In this document: positions 24,257 to 32,633 of the stretch, in pieces
Layout of the letters: the number at the start of each line of letters is the position of its first letter
Numbering within the stretch: position 1 is the first letter of the stretch
Source: CALLJL01 sp964627255
GTDB taxonomy: Bacteria > Acidobacteriota > Aminicenantia > Aminicenantales > CALLJL01
NCBI GenBank assembly: GCA_964627255.1
Contig: CAZVIN010000115.1
Coordinates: 1 to 64,000, forward strand
Length of the DNA stretch: 64,000 nt
Direction: 5' to 3'
Translations under genes and position numbers: made by a program
The notes under the pieces: generated by a model
Seen by the model: the letters and a program-made list of their open reading frames with translations, nothing else
Told to the model about the DNA's origin: nothing
The model's database searches: none

Positions 24257-25924
24257 TCAGCGTAAATTACCCTCATAGCGGGCTGTTAACTGTCTCTGTC
24301 TCACTATTTCGGGAGTGTATAAAGGCAACAAGATGGGAGCCATTCGGGTGGTTCTTATCCCCGCTTTTTTCAGTTCCTTTTCATACTCGACGACATGATT
24401 AAGAGTTAAGCGGCCTAAGTGCACTCGTTTCGCATACTCAGCCGCATATTGGCCAGCCCTTCGCCCAAAAACGTTATAATCAAGGACTGAATTACCCATT
24501 AAACGGTTTCGGCCATGGACACCACCTGAGGCTTCGCCGGCTACATAAAGACCAGGAATACTAGTTTCGCAACGAGCGTTGATCTCGATCCCGCCATTTT
24601 GATAATGGAGGGAGGGGTAGGTTAGCATCGGTTCCTTGGTAATATCAATTCCGTAGCGAATAAATTGGCGGTACATAGCCGGAAAGTTTTTGGCGATGTA
24701 ACCTTCTCCGTGGAGCATGTCAATAAGGGGAGAATCAAGCCACACACCGACTCGGCCGCTGGGGGTTTCAATGCCATTTTTCCTTTCTAAGCATTCACGG
24801 ATAAAGGCAGCACTCTCTACGTCTCGGGGTTCCTTGGGAAAGACGAAGAGCTCGCCATGACGGTTAACGGGTTGGCCACCGGCCCCACGGATTTTTTCGG
24901 TAATTAAAAAGCCCGCAATTTGCTCGGGGAAGACCGCGCCTGTTGGGTGATACTGGACTGAATCCATATAAAGAAGCTTAGCTCCTGCCCGATAAGCCAT
25001 AATTAACCCGTCCCCAGTGGCCCCGTAGTGATTAGTAGTGTCAAAGCCGCGGATGTGAAGCCGGCCATAACCGCCGGTGGCAATAATTGTAGCCTTGGCT
25101 TTAACTACATAATACTCTTCCGTTTCCAGGTTATAAAGAATTCCGCCGGCACAGCGGCCCTTATTATCCAATAGAAGTTCGACTGTCGGCATAAATTCTA
25201 AAATAGTGATCTCCTCAGGGTGATTTCTGACTTCATCCATCAGAGTGCGCATGATGATAGCGCCGGTGTAATCACGGCAGGAGTGCATTCGCTGCCGAGA
25301 AGTTCCACCCCCATGGAGTACATAATTATTGCCATCTGGTCTCTTATCCCAGATAACCCCGAGTTCTTCGAGCCACTTCACAACTCCCGGTCCATCCTCA
25401 GTCAGAGCGCGTACCAGTTCTGGTTTGTTGTCAAAATGGCCCCCGCCAATTGCATCCAAGTAATGACGCGTTGGCGAGTCCTGAGGGGTGACAGCGGCCT
25501 GCATCCCGCCCTGGGACATCATCGAATTAGCGTCGCCGAGGCGCAACTTGGTGGAAATAATAGATTTAGCGCCGTGCTCTAAAGCGATGATCGCCGCGGC
25601 GCAACCGGCTCCGCCACCACCAATAATGAGTATATCCGTCTCAAAGTCCGGATCGTCGAGGTTAATCTGAGACGGGTCAATTCGACTGTGTGATTCGAGC
25701 ATGTCGGCGACTTCCCGGGTCAAGAGCTCACCTTTGTTAGGCCCGATCCTGACTTGACGTAGCGCATCAGGTCGGTAATCAGGATGAAATCGCTTCAAAA
25801 CCTCCTCGCGTTCCTGAGCACTCATTGGCGGGAAAACCGGTTTGCCCGATTTTTGCAGTTCAAACCGCCGCGGCCGGGTTTCCTCAACTTTTTTCAGAGA
25901 AGGACGCATATATTCGGGGTACAT
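24257..25924 (-). CDS. Fumarate reductase/succinate dehydrogenase-type flavoprotein (soluble, TfrA-like)
   Basis: A 555-residue FAD enzyme interconverting fumarate and succinate. The FAD-binding ILIIGGGGAGCAAAI begins only near residue 98, so there is an unusual N-terminal extension of about 95 residues. Catalytic-site segments are QYHPTGAVFPEQ, ITEKIRGAGGQPVNRHGELF and SLHYQNGGIEINARCETSIP, with the C-terminal GLYVAGEASGGVHGRNRLMG. The position of the histidyl-FAD site reads DANSMMSQGG with no histidine, so FAD is probably non-covalent. It ends with no membrane-anchor gene after it. It is the last gene of the 13-gene redox operon, 3 nt after the iron-sulfur subunit. L-aspartate oxidase is excluded by context and the Fe-S partner. 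Confidence 0.83.
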   Translation of the reverse strand: MYPEYMRPSLKKVEETRPRRFELQKSGKPVFPPMSAQEREEVLKRFHPDYRPDALRQVRIGPNKGELLTREVADMLESHSRIDPSQINLDDPDFETDILIIGGGGAGCAAAIIALEHGAKSIISTKLRLGDANSMMSQGGMQAAVTPQDSPTRHYLDAIGGGHFDNKPELVRALTEDGPGVVKWLEELGVIWDKRPDGNNYVLHGGGTSRQRMHSCRDYTGAIIMRTLMDEVRNHPEEITILEFMPTVELLLDNKGRCAGGILYNLETEEYYVVKAKATIIATGGYGRLHIRGFDTTNHYGATGDGLIMAYRAGAKLLYMDSVQYHPTGAVFPEQIAGFLITEKIRGAGGQPVNRHGELFVFPKEPRDVESAAFIRECLERKNGIETPSGRVGVWLDSPLIDMLHGEGYIAKNFPAMYRQFIRYGIDITKEPMLTYPSLHYQNGGIEINARCETSIPGLYVAGEASGGVHGRNRLMGNSVLDYNVFGRRAGQYAAEYAKRVHLGRLTLNHVVEYEKELKKAGIRTTRMAPILLPLYTPEIVRQRQLTARYEGNLR

Positions 25925-25927
25925 GGT

Positions 25928-26716
25928 TTACTCCTTTTCTTCTTCGATATCGCGAGCATAATAGAGTTTTTTAAGTTCTTCTCGCGACATTTTCATTAAT
26001 TTTCGGTATTCCTGGTCATATTTCCCAGAGCGAATCTCTTGCAACCGCCGTTCCAGCTCTTCGCTGCGGGGTGAGAGATATCTCCCATAAAGGCGCTTGG
26101 CCAAAAGACCGACATTATAATGGACAATTTCGGCAGGGCAGCGAATCGAGCACAGGCCGCAGCAAAGACAATCAAAAGATAAGTCCATAACCTTGGCGAT
26201 ATCTCCTCTGATAGCCGCCTGGATGTATTCCATGACTTCTAAGTTTTGCGGGCAGGCTTTGGTGCAAGTATTGCAGGCTACGCAGCGAAAAATTTCCGGG
26301 TAGAGTTGTTGAAAGGCCGGTATATTAGGTTCGAGTTTTTCAATATCATAAACTGGTTTATGAGCGGGAATGGAGGGTAATTGGGAAAGCCACATACCAT
26401 CCTGAACCAAGGTCGTACAGGCTAAACCAGTATAAATTTTGAAATCACCAGGCAAACGGTAAACAGTGGCGCAAGCACCGCAGAATCCTTCTCGGCAGCC
26501 GGCCCCTCTTTTGATTTGATAGCCCGCATATTCAATAGCTCCCATGATTGTTGATTCAGCCGGCACTTTATAGGCTTTTCCCATAATGTAAACCGTTACC
26601 ATTTTTCGAGGCTCGGCGGTGAGTCTTTCGGCTTCCCTCGGTTCTGTTAGTACCGAAGTTTCGAGGGAAGGCGAAGGATTCTTACTTGTCTTTTTCGGGG
26701 AAATTTTCTTGGCCAT
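25928..26716 (-). CDS. Fumarate reductase-type iron-sulfur subunit (2Fe-2S plus two 4Fe-4S)
   Basis: A 262-residue electron-transfer subunit. After a low-complexity N-terminal extension of about 35 residues comes a plant-type 2Fe-2S ferredoxin domain (GAGCREGFCGAC, later TGLACTTLV) and then two CxxCxxCxxxCP sets, RCVACNTCTKACPQN and CLCCGLCSIRCPAEI. Canonical SdhB/FrdB has 2Fe-2S, 4Fe-4S and 3Fe-4S centres and docks on membrane anchors. Here the third site looks like a full 4Fe-4S site and there is no anchor subunit, more like the N-terminal part of archaeal thiol:fumarate reductase TfrB. The HdrB-like CCG domain of TfrB is absent here but present as separate hdrB in the same operon. Confidence 0.82.
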   Translation of the reverse strand: MAKKISPKKTSKNPSPSLETSVLTEPREAERLTAEPRKMVTVYIMGKAYKVPAESTIMGAIEYAGYQIKRGAGCREGFCGACATVYRLPGDFKIYTGLACTTLVQDGMWLSQLPSIPAHKPVYDIEKLEPNIPAFQQLYPEIFRCVACNTCTKACPQNLEVMEYIQAAIRGDIAKVMDLSFDCLCCGLCSIRCPAEIVHYNVGLLAKRLYGRYLSPRSEELERRLQEIRSGKYDQEYRKLMKMSREELKKLYYARDIEEEKE

Positions 26717-26744
26717 CGTCTTACTCCTTTTTCAGCCTCCTCAT

Positions 26745-27569
26745 TCAATATTCTTGGGGCAGTTGTTTGAGTTCAGCCCATGAATACACCGGTCCATCTT
26801 TGCAGACATAGTGATGACCGATGTTGCATCGCCCGCATTTGCCAATTCCGCATTTCATCTTATTTTCCACTGTGGTGTATATCTGACTATCCTCAAACCC
26901 CAGATCCTTGAGGGCCTTAATAACGAACTTAATCATGATGGGAGGGCCACAGGTAATGGCAATCGAGTTGACTGGAGACGGCTTCTTGTCCAAGACATTC
27001 TGGGGAACAAAACCGACAAACTCTGACCAGCCAGGCTCAGCGACGTCGATAGATAAATGAACGGGGATTTGAGCCTTAAGGTCAGCCAACTCTTGGCGGA
27101 AGACGAGGTCATGAGAAGTGCGGGCGCCATAAATGAGGCAAAGTTCGCCATAATCAGCCCGTTGCAGCAGCGTTGTTTGGAGCACAGACCAAATAGGGGC
27201 TAAGCCTATTCCGCCGCCGATAAAGACAATATTCTTCCCCCTCCATTTTTCTACCGGAAAACCGTTGCCATAAGGGCCGCGAACGCCAATCAAGTCGCCC
27301 AGTTCCATTTCATGGAGAGCTGAGGTCACTCGGCCCATTTTTAAGACGCTGAACTGAAGATAATCGGTCAGGAGAGGAGAAGAAGAAATCGAAATCATCG
27401 ATTCGCCTTTTCCGAATACGGAGAGCATGGCGCACTGACCGCAGCGGAAGGGGAATATTGGTCCGTCCAAAAGCTGAACACGAAAAGATTTTATCGGTCG
27501 AGCCCCCTTCACTTCCTCTTTGACCTCGACAATCTGGCCAATCCGGGGCAGATAGACGTTATGCTCCAT
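26745..27569 (-). CDS. flxA: FAD/NAD(P)-binding oxidoreductase, FlxA/HydG-like
   Basis: The NAD(H)-reacting flavoprotein of the module (274 residues from the ATG at 27569, preceded by AAAGGCGAG; longer frames would overlap flxB by over 100 nt). It has an FAD-binding ferredoxin-reductase fold (PFRCGQCAMLSVFGKGESM; RGPYGNGFPVEKW), an NAD-binding region (NIVFIGGGIGLAPIWSVL; CGPPIMIKFV) and a C-terminal CGIGKCGRCNIG...C site for a 2Fe-2S cluster as in sulfhydrogenase gamma/AsrB/dihydroorotate dehydrogenase K. In FlxABCD-HdrABC complexes this subunit delivers electrons from NADH. The start overlaps the flxB stop. Confidence 0.88.
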   Translation of the reverse strand: MEHNVYLPRIGQIVEVKEEVKGARPIKSFRVQLLDGPIFPFRCGQCAMLSVFGKGESMISISSSPLLTDYLQFSVLKMGRVTSALHEMELGDLIGVRGPYGNGFPVEKWRGKNIVFIGGGIGLAPIWSVLQTTLLQRADYGELCLIYGARTSHDLVFRQELADLKAQIPVHLSIDVAEPGWSEFVGFVPQNVLDKKPSPVNSIAITCGPPIMIKFVIKALKDLGFEDSQIYTTVENKMKCGIGKCGRCNIGHHYVCKDGPVYSWAELKQLPQEY

Positions 27570-28599
27570 GGTTTCTCGCCTTTGAAAGAACTTCAATAAT
27601 ATCAATCCCCACCGGGCAGAGGTCGAGACAGCGGCCACAGCCGACGCACTGAAAACGGTCGTAGAGTTCAACAAAATAGAGGAACTTGTGCAGCAGACGC
27701 TGCCGCAGCCGCGAAGCCCTGTTCGGTCGGGGGTTATGTCCAGAGGAATGCATCGTAAAATCAGGAAATTGACAGGTATCCCAGGTTCTTACTCTTCGGC
27801 CTTTCAATGGGGCTAAGGCGCGGGTTTCATCGTTGATATCAAAGCAATGACAGGTAGGACATAGATAGGTGCAAATACCGCAGCGAAGACAGCTCAGAGC
27901 TGCCTCATCCCAGAAGGGAGAATCAAACATTGTCTTAAGCTTGGGAGGTAGCTCCCGGGCCGCTTCTAAGTTGCGTTTAATTTTCTGGGCTCCTTCCTGG
28001 CTTATTTTATTTCTTAAATTTTTTTCTTCTTCTGTCGGGTCGCTGAAGAGCGAGCTCTGGGTCTTGATTAATTCGCCCCCTTTTTCCGTTAGCACTCTTA
28101 CATAATAGCGGTCACCCAGGTCGGTAAGAAGCAGGTCCAGCCCTTCCTCAGAGGAGGGACTGCCTTCTAAAGACAAACAAAAACAATTATTAGAGGGTGG
28201 TGTGTTGCAGGCTAAGCCAATTAGTATTGTCGCCCGCCGCCGACGCCAATAGTACGGGTCTTCAAAAGAACCGCTGAAAACCTGGTCCAGAGCCGCAACC
28301 GCTCGGCCATCACAAGGTCTAACGCCCACAATAACTTGTGGCGGTACTTCGGGCAAGGTCTCCCGCAGCTGGAGGCCGTCGTCGGCGGTTTGTTGGAATT
28401 CAAAAAAGATTTCTTCTTGGGGGAAAATAAGTTTTTTGGGGGGCACTACAGCGTAAGAATAATCAGGGGGAATTGTCCCGTCAGCCGCGACCTCAGTCAG
28501 AGTCCAGCCAGAAGCTTCTTTTTTGGGGAAAAAGACCTTCATCGAGGAAAGCGATTTAAGCCATCGGGAGAACGAAGATTTTGGCAATATCTTGTCCAT
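27559..28599 (-). CDS. flxB: 4Fe-4S dicluster electron-transfer protein, FlxB/HydB-like
   Basis: A 346-residue protein of the sulfhydrogenase-beta/AsrA group. The N-terminal part (VIVGVRPCDGRAVAALDQVF) is typical of that family. Two 4Fe-4S sites follow: CLRCGICTYLCPTCHCFD and FQCVGCGRCLDLCPVGIDI. A conserved RTWDTCQFPDFTMHSSGHNP block lies between them. The ATG at 28599 has AGGTGA upstream; a GTG at 28608 overlapping the preceding stop is the alternative. Naming as FlxB is by order and family resemblance. It passes electrons between FlxA and the HdrA/MvhD side. Confidence 0.8.
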   Translation of the reverse strand: MDKILPKSSFSRWLKSLSSMKVFFPKKEASGWTLTEVAADGTIPPDYSYAVVPPKKLIFPQEEIFFEFQQTADDGLQLRETLPEVPPQVIVGVRPCDGRAVAALDQVFSGSFEDPYYWRRRRATILIGLACNTPPSNNCFCLSLEGSPSSEEGLDLLLTDLGDRYYVRVLTEKGGELIKTQSSLFSDPTEEEKNLRNKISQEGAQKIKRNLEAARELPPKLKTMFDSPFWDEAALSCLRCGICTYLCPTCHCFDINDETRALAPLKGRRVRTWDTCQFPDFTMHSSGHNPRPNRASRLRQRLLHKFLYFVELYDRFQCVGCGRCLDLCPVGIDIIEVLSKARNHGA

Positions 28600-28604
28600 C
28601 TTTG

Positions 28605-29636
28605 TCACCTGATAAAGTCTTGAGGGTCATTATCCCGGAAGCAAGAGATCAGAGGCGGCAAATTAGCGTCAAAGCCCACCTCGTAGCCAAAAAGGGCCTT
28701 AGCTTCCTTCTCTAATTTTTTATTTAGAAGACGAAGAGGTAACCCTACCGGGCAAACTCGCTCGCACTCACCGCAGTCAACGCAGCGTCCGGCTAAATGG
28801 GTCGCTCGGACTAAGTGATAGAAAATGTTTTCTTGGGGCTCGGGGTTTCTTTCCACCCATTTGACCTTCTGCGCCTTTTCTTCAGCCGTAGTGTCAGCGC
28901 TTACAGCATAAGCGATGCTGTCGGCTACACATTCGTCGCAGTAACACATGGGACAAACGGAGCGGCAAGCATAACAGCGAAGGCAACGGGAGAATTGGTC
29001 TTGCCAGAAAGCCCATCTTTCCTCCAGCGACTTGGCTTCAAAAGAAGCGATAGATTTATAAGGCTGAGGGTTGGGTTTATTAATCTTTTCTCCGAAGACA
29101 ACGTCGGCCACGAGGGGGAAATTAGCCGGACATTCTAAACAGCGGTCTGCCAGGACCTCACTGGCGGCAATTTCGCTTTCGCCTTGGTCGGTTGAGACCA
29201 GGATGGTATCCTTAGCCCCGAATTTAACTTGAAGCGGTTTAGCGGGATAGAGGCGGCGAGTAATTTTCGCTTCGTCAATGACCCCCATTAATTCGCAAGA
29301 AACGCCGATAAGATAAACGTCCTTCCTTTCAATGTATTTTTCTTGAAGCAGGACGTTGATAGCTCGGGAATCGCAGCCCTTAACTATCAGTCCGACTGGC
29401 CTCAGGTCAGGATTTTTTTCTCGCGCTCGTCTTCTCTTTTCATCCTGGAGGAACCGGGTTAAGTTGTGCACACAGCCGGGTGACCAGATAAGTCGGCCAA
29501 CCGCTTCGGGTTGCTGGATAAAAGCTGGTCGGGCTAAACAGCCTGGACCGCCGTTTTCGAAGCCGATGAAATATTTGATTTTCCCTTCCTGAAGTAACTC
29601 GCTAACTTCTTCTCTAAGCTTATCTTCGCTGACCAT
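28605..29636 (-). CDS. flxC: 4Fe-4S dicluster protein, FlxC/FrhB-like
   Basis: A 343-residue iron-sulfur protein. The N-terminal half resembles the coenzyme F420 hydrogenase beta (FrhB) family (VGLIVKGCDSRAINVLLQE, YLIGVSCELMGVIDE). A Cys-rich middle (DRCLECPANFP; RCLRCYACRSVCPMCYCDEC) and RCVDCGECERVCPVGLPL provide at least two cubane clusters. F420 use is not implied: similar subunits in bacterial Flx/Flox operons lack F420. It lies 2 nt after mvhD, and its TGA stop overlaps the optional GTG of flxB. Exact assignment as FlxC is by operon position. Confidence 0.78.
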   Translation of the reverse strand: MVSEDKLREEVSELLQEGKIKYFIGFENGGPGCLARPAFIQQPEAVGRLIWSPGCVHNLTRFLQDEKRRRAREKNPDLRPVGLIVKGCDSRAINVLLQEKYIERKDVYLIGVSCELMGVIDEAKITRRLYPAKPLQVKFGAKDTILVSTDQGESEIAASEVLADRCLECPANFPLVADVVFGEKINKPNPQPYKSIASFEAKSLEERWAFWQDQFSRCLRCYACRSVCPMCYCDECVADSIAYAVSADTTAEEKAQKVKWVERNPEPQENIFYHLVRATHLAGRCVDCGECERVCPVGLPLRLLNKKLEKEAKALFGYEVGFDANLPPLISCFRDNDPQDFIR

Positions 29637-29638
29637 TA

Positions 29639-30058
29639 TTAATTTCTCCTGAGTTTGGTCTGAGGACCGAGAGGCTGGAGCTCTTTCACTAAATCTTTAA
29701 TTATTTGCGTGAACTTAACGCCTTCAGTAGCTGAAACCCAGGACATCTGAAACCTTTCTGGTTCTAACCCGATATACTCTAAGAGCTTTTTGACCAGAGC
29801 CAGACGGCGTCGGGCATAATAGTTACCCTTCATATAATGGCAATCGCCAGGATGACAGCCGGAGACAAGCACTCCATCCGCACCTTGGCTGAAGGCAGAA
29901 AAAACATAAAGCGGGGAAACGCTGCCCGAGCACATAACCTGGATCGGAATGACATTAGATGGATATTCCAGGCGGCTGACTCCAGCTAAATCCGCTCCCG
30001 CTGATGTACACCATTTACAGATGAAGGCCATTATCTTCGGTTCGAATTCTTCGGCCAT
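29639..30058 (-). CDS. mvhD: MvhD/FlxD-like 2Fe-2S electron-transfer subunit
   Basis: 139 residues. The family signatures are FICKWCTSAGADLAGVSR, VMCSGSVSP and SGCHPGDCHYMKGNYYARRR, which supply the 2Fe-2S cluster cysteines. In methanogens MvhD bridges the hydrogenase and HdrA. In bacterial FlxABCD-HdrABC it bridges the NADH-oxidising FlxABC and HdrA. No hydrogenase genes are in the operon, supporting the Flx role. It sits 2 nt downstream of hdrA and 2 nt upstream of flxC, which keeps the usual hdrA-mvhD adjacency. Confidence 0.92.
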   Translation of the reverse strand: MAEEFEPKIMAFICKWCTSAGADLAGVSRLEYPSNVIPIQVMCSGSVSPLYVFSAFSQGADGVLVSGCHPGDCHYMKGNYYARRRLALVKKLLEYIGLEPERFQMSWVSATEGVKFTQIIKDLVKELQPLGPQTKLRRN

Positions 30059-30060
30059 GC

Positions 30061-32013
30061 TTAGCCTCCCACCGACGCCTTGATCATTTCTTGGACATGA
30101 AGGGGCGTTAAATTCTTAACATGAATGGCATTGCGAAGACAGGTGGCGGAACAAGTGCCGCACCCTTCACAAAGGATTTCGTTAACTTCAGCCTTGCCTT
30201 CGCACAAAGAAATAGCTTCATAAGGGCAGACGTTTACACACATGGCACAACCAGTGCAGAGGTTGCGCAGCACTTTGGCCACTGTGGGTGAATGGAATAG
30301 CCTATCCTGGGATAAGATGGCGATGGCTTTAGCTGAGGCGCCTGAAGCTTGGCCCACTGCTTCTGGGATGTCCTTAGGGGCCTGAGCCGCTCCGGCCAAA
30401 AAAATCCCTGAGGTCATGCTCTCGACAGGCCTTAATTTAGGATGAGCCTCAGCCAGAAAACCATCCTTATCCAGAGCAATTTTGAGTTTCTTGGCCAGTT
30501 CCTCTGTACCACGAGAGGGACGAATAGCCATGGCCAGGACAACCATATCGGCGGCAATTTCTACCTGCTTACCAGTTAAGGTATCCACCCCCCAAACTAT
30601 GAGTTTCCCATTATTTTCAAAAACGCGGGAAACCTTGCCCCTAAGATAAAGAACACCGTCTTCTTCCACCGCCCGATGAACGAATTCTTCATAGCTTTTG
30701 CCGCCAGAGCGGATATCGATATAAAAAATATAAGCCTGACCATCATGGACATGGTGTTTATAGAGCATGGCGTGCTTGGCCGTATACATACAGCAAATCT
30801 TGGAGCAGTAAGGCCAGTGCAATTCCGGGTCACGCGAGCCAACGCACTGGATGAAAACAACTTCTTTGGGTTCCTTTTTATCCGAAGGTCGAAGGATTCT
30901 GCCTCTTGTGGGACCGGAGGCTGAAAGCAAGCGCTCAAATTGAAGTCCGTCTAGGACATCAGGATACTTGCCATAACCATACTCAGCCATTAAGGCTTTA
31001 TCATAGAGGTCATAGCCCGTGGCCACCACTATCGCGCCGACGTCAATTTCTACAATCTCTGGCTTCATATCAAAATTAATCGCCTTTGGCTTGCAAACAT
31101 CAGCACACTTGCCACAAGCAATAGCGGTGTCAAACATTCCCGGGCAAGCTTTATCGTCAAGAGTGTAGGTGGCCGGGATGGCCTGAGGAAAGGGGATATA
31201 AATAGCCCTTCTTCCGGTTAAGCCCATATCAAATTCGTTAGGCACAACAATCGGGCAAACCTTAGTGCACTCGTCGCAAAGAGTGCATTTATCCGCCTCT
31301 ACGTAAGTGGGCTTTTTTAAGATTTTTACTTTGAAATTGCCTACATAACCGGCGACTTCCTGGACTTCACTATAAGTCATTAGCTTAATCTTGGGGTGTT
31401 TCGAGACCTCCACCATTTTTGGGGTAAGGATGCATTGTGAACAATCGAGAGTAGGAAAGGTCTCTGAGAGCTGGCTCATGTGGCCGCCAATGGAAGGTGA
31501 TTTTTCCACTAACACCACTTCAAAGCCCGCGTTAGCTAAGTCCAGGGCAGCCTGAATGCCGGCAATTCCTCCGCCAATAACCATCGCCCTTTTTGTTACT
31601 GGAACGCTGACTGCTTCCAACGCCTCGTTGCGTTTGACTCTTTCCACCGTGCTTCGAGTGATTCGGATAGCTTTGGGGGTGGCTTTGCTCTTTTCGCGAT
31701 GCACCCAGCTGCACTGCTCTCTGATATTGGCTATTTCACAGAGGTAAGGGTTAAGGCCGGCTGCCTTAGAGGTGTTACGGAAAGTGGTCTCATGCAGGTT
31801 GGGGGAGCAGCAGGCAACGACGACGCTATCAAGTTTTTTTTCTTTTATAGCCTTCATAATAAGGTTCTGACCTGGGTCAGAACACATGTAGACATAATCT
31901 TCCGCATGGGCCACTCCAGGATGCTTAGCTAATTCAGCCGCGACTTTCTTGACATCAACCGTGCCCGCAATGTTTATGCCACAATGGCAAACAAAGACAC
32001 CGGTTCTTTTCAT
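30061..32013 (-). CDS. hdrA: CoB--CoM heterodisulfide reductase-type subunit A (electron-bifurcating flavoprotein)
   Basis: A 650-residue soluble HdrA with typical length and order. It has an N-terminal Cys-containing domain (VFVCHCGINIAG, VVACCSPNLHE), an FAD domain (VIGGGIAGIQAALDLANAGF near 145-164), CSQC near 191-194, a ferredoxin insert (CTLCDECTKVCP near 243-253, then CGKCADVC near 300-307) and a C-terminal 2x4Fe-4S domain (CTGCAMCVNVCPYEA, CEGCGTCSATC). The flavin is the site of electron bifurcation in this family. The start overlaps the korC stop (ATGA). It is separated from hdrB and hdrC by the four kor genes, which is unusual. The physiological disulfide is unknown (bacteria lack CoM-CoB); DsrC-like or low-molecular thiols are possible. 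Confidence 0.94.
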   Translation of the reverse strand: MKRTGVFVCHCGINIAGTVDVKKVAAELAKHPGVAHAEDYVYMCSDPGQNLIMKAIKEKKLDSVVVACCSPNLHETTFRNTSKAAGLNPYLCEIANIREQCSWVHREKSKATPKAIRITRSTVERVKRNEALEAVSVPVTKRAMVIGGGIAGIQAALDLANAGFEVVLVEKSPSIGGHMSQLSETFPTLDCSQCILTPKMVEVSKHPKIKLMTYSEVQEVAGYVGNFKVKILKKPTYVEADKCTLCDECTKVCPIVVPNEFDMGLTGRRAIYIPFPQAIPATYTLDDKACPGMFDTAIACGKCADVCKPKAINFDMKPEIVEIDVGAIVVATGYDLYDKALMAEYGYGKYPDVLDGLQFERLLSASGPTRGRILRPSDKKEPKEVVFIQCVGSRDPELHWPYCSKICCMYTAKHAMLYKHHVHDGQAYIFYIDIRSGGKSYEEFVHRAVEEDGVLYLRGKVSRVFENNGKLIVWGVDTLTGKQVEIAADMVVLAMAIRPSRGTEELAKKLKIALDKDGFLAEAHPKLRPVESMTSGIFLAGAAQAPKDIPEAVGQASGASAKAIAILSQDRLFHSPTVAKVLRNLCTGCAMCVNVCPYEAISLCEGKAEVNEILCEGCGTCSATCLRNAIHVKNLTPLHVQEMIKASVGG

Positions 32014-32633
32014 TTTTTAGTCCTCTCACCCTTGGCTTTAGGTTTGGTGGTTTTTTCCGCCGTCGGAGGAGTTTTGGCCTTGGCTTCTTTTTCTTTCTCT
32101 AAGGTCTCCAGACCAAAGTTATATCCTTTATCGAAGGCTTTAATATTCGTATCTAAGTAGCGGGAGGGGACAAGTCCGGGAAGGGCTTTCTTAATTGCCT
32201 CAGGGGTGACAACCTTGGTAATAGCCGTAAAAAAACCGAGCATTACCAGGTTGGCATAGATACGGTTGCCAATTTCTTCGGCGAAGCGCGTCGAAGGAAT
32301 TCCGTAAATCTTTATTTTTCTCGCTGCTGGTTTCAACCGAACCAAATCAGTATCAATGATTAATGTGCCCCCTTCCTTTAATTCAGGCTCGTATTTCTCA
32401 TAGGCTTCTTGGGACATGACCACGAGAACCTCAGGCTTAGTTATGTAAGGATAAAGAACCCGTTCCTCAGAGACGACAACCTGAGAACTACACGCGCTTC
32501 CTCTGGCCTCTGGTCCAAAGCTCTGCGTCATAGTGGCGAATTTATTGTCATAAAGCGAAAGGGCTTTACCTAGGATCAAACCCTGACGGATGATCCCCTG
32601 ACCGCCAAATCCAGAGAAGCGAATTTCGTTCAT
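32010..32633 (-). CDS. korC: 2-oxoacid:ferredoxin oxidoreductase, gamma subunit
   Basis: A 207-residue gamma subunit of a four-subunit OFOR. It begins EIRFSGFGGQGIIRQGLILG, the gamma-family hallmark, with FGPEARGSACSSQVVVSEE and YPYITKPEVLVVMSQEAYEK. The last about 25 residues are a Lys/Pro/Thr-rich low-complexity tail not usual for the family. It overlaps korB by 4 nt upstream and hdrA by 4 nt downstream. The kor order D-A-B-C is that of 2-oxoglutarate:ferredoxin oxidoreductase (OorDABC), which favours 2-oxoglutarate as substrate, although related 2-oxoacids cannot be excluded. Confidence 0.9.
   Translation of the reverse strand: MNEIRFSGFGGQGIIRQGLILGKALSLYDNKFATMTQSFGPEARGSACSSQVVVSEERVLYPYITKPEVLVVMSQEAYEKYEPELKEGGTLIIDTDLVRLKPAARKIKIYGIPSTRFAEEIGNRIYANLVMLGFFTAITKVVTPEAIKKALPGLVPSRYLDTNIKAFDKGYNFGLETLEKEKEAKAKTPPTAEKTTKPKAKGERTKK

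Noticed and set aside
28605..29636. F420-dependent hydrogenase beta subunit
   Set aside because: FrhB-like N-terminus is shared by bacterial Flx/Flox subunits; no hydrogenase or F420 genes are in the operon.
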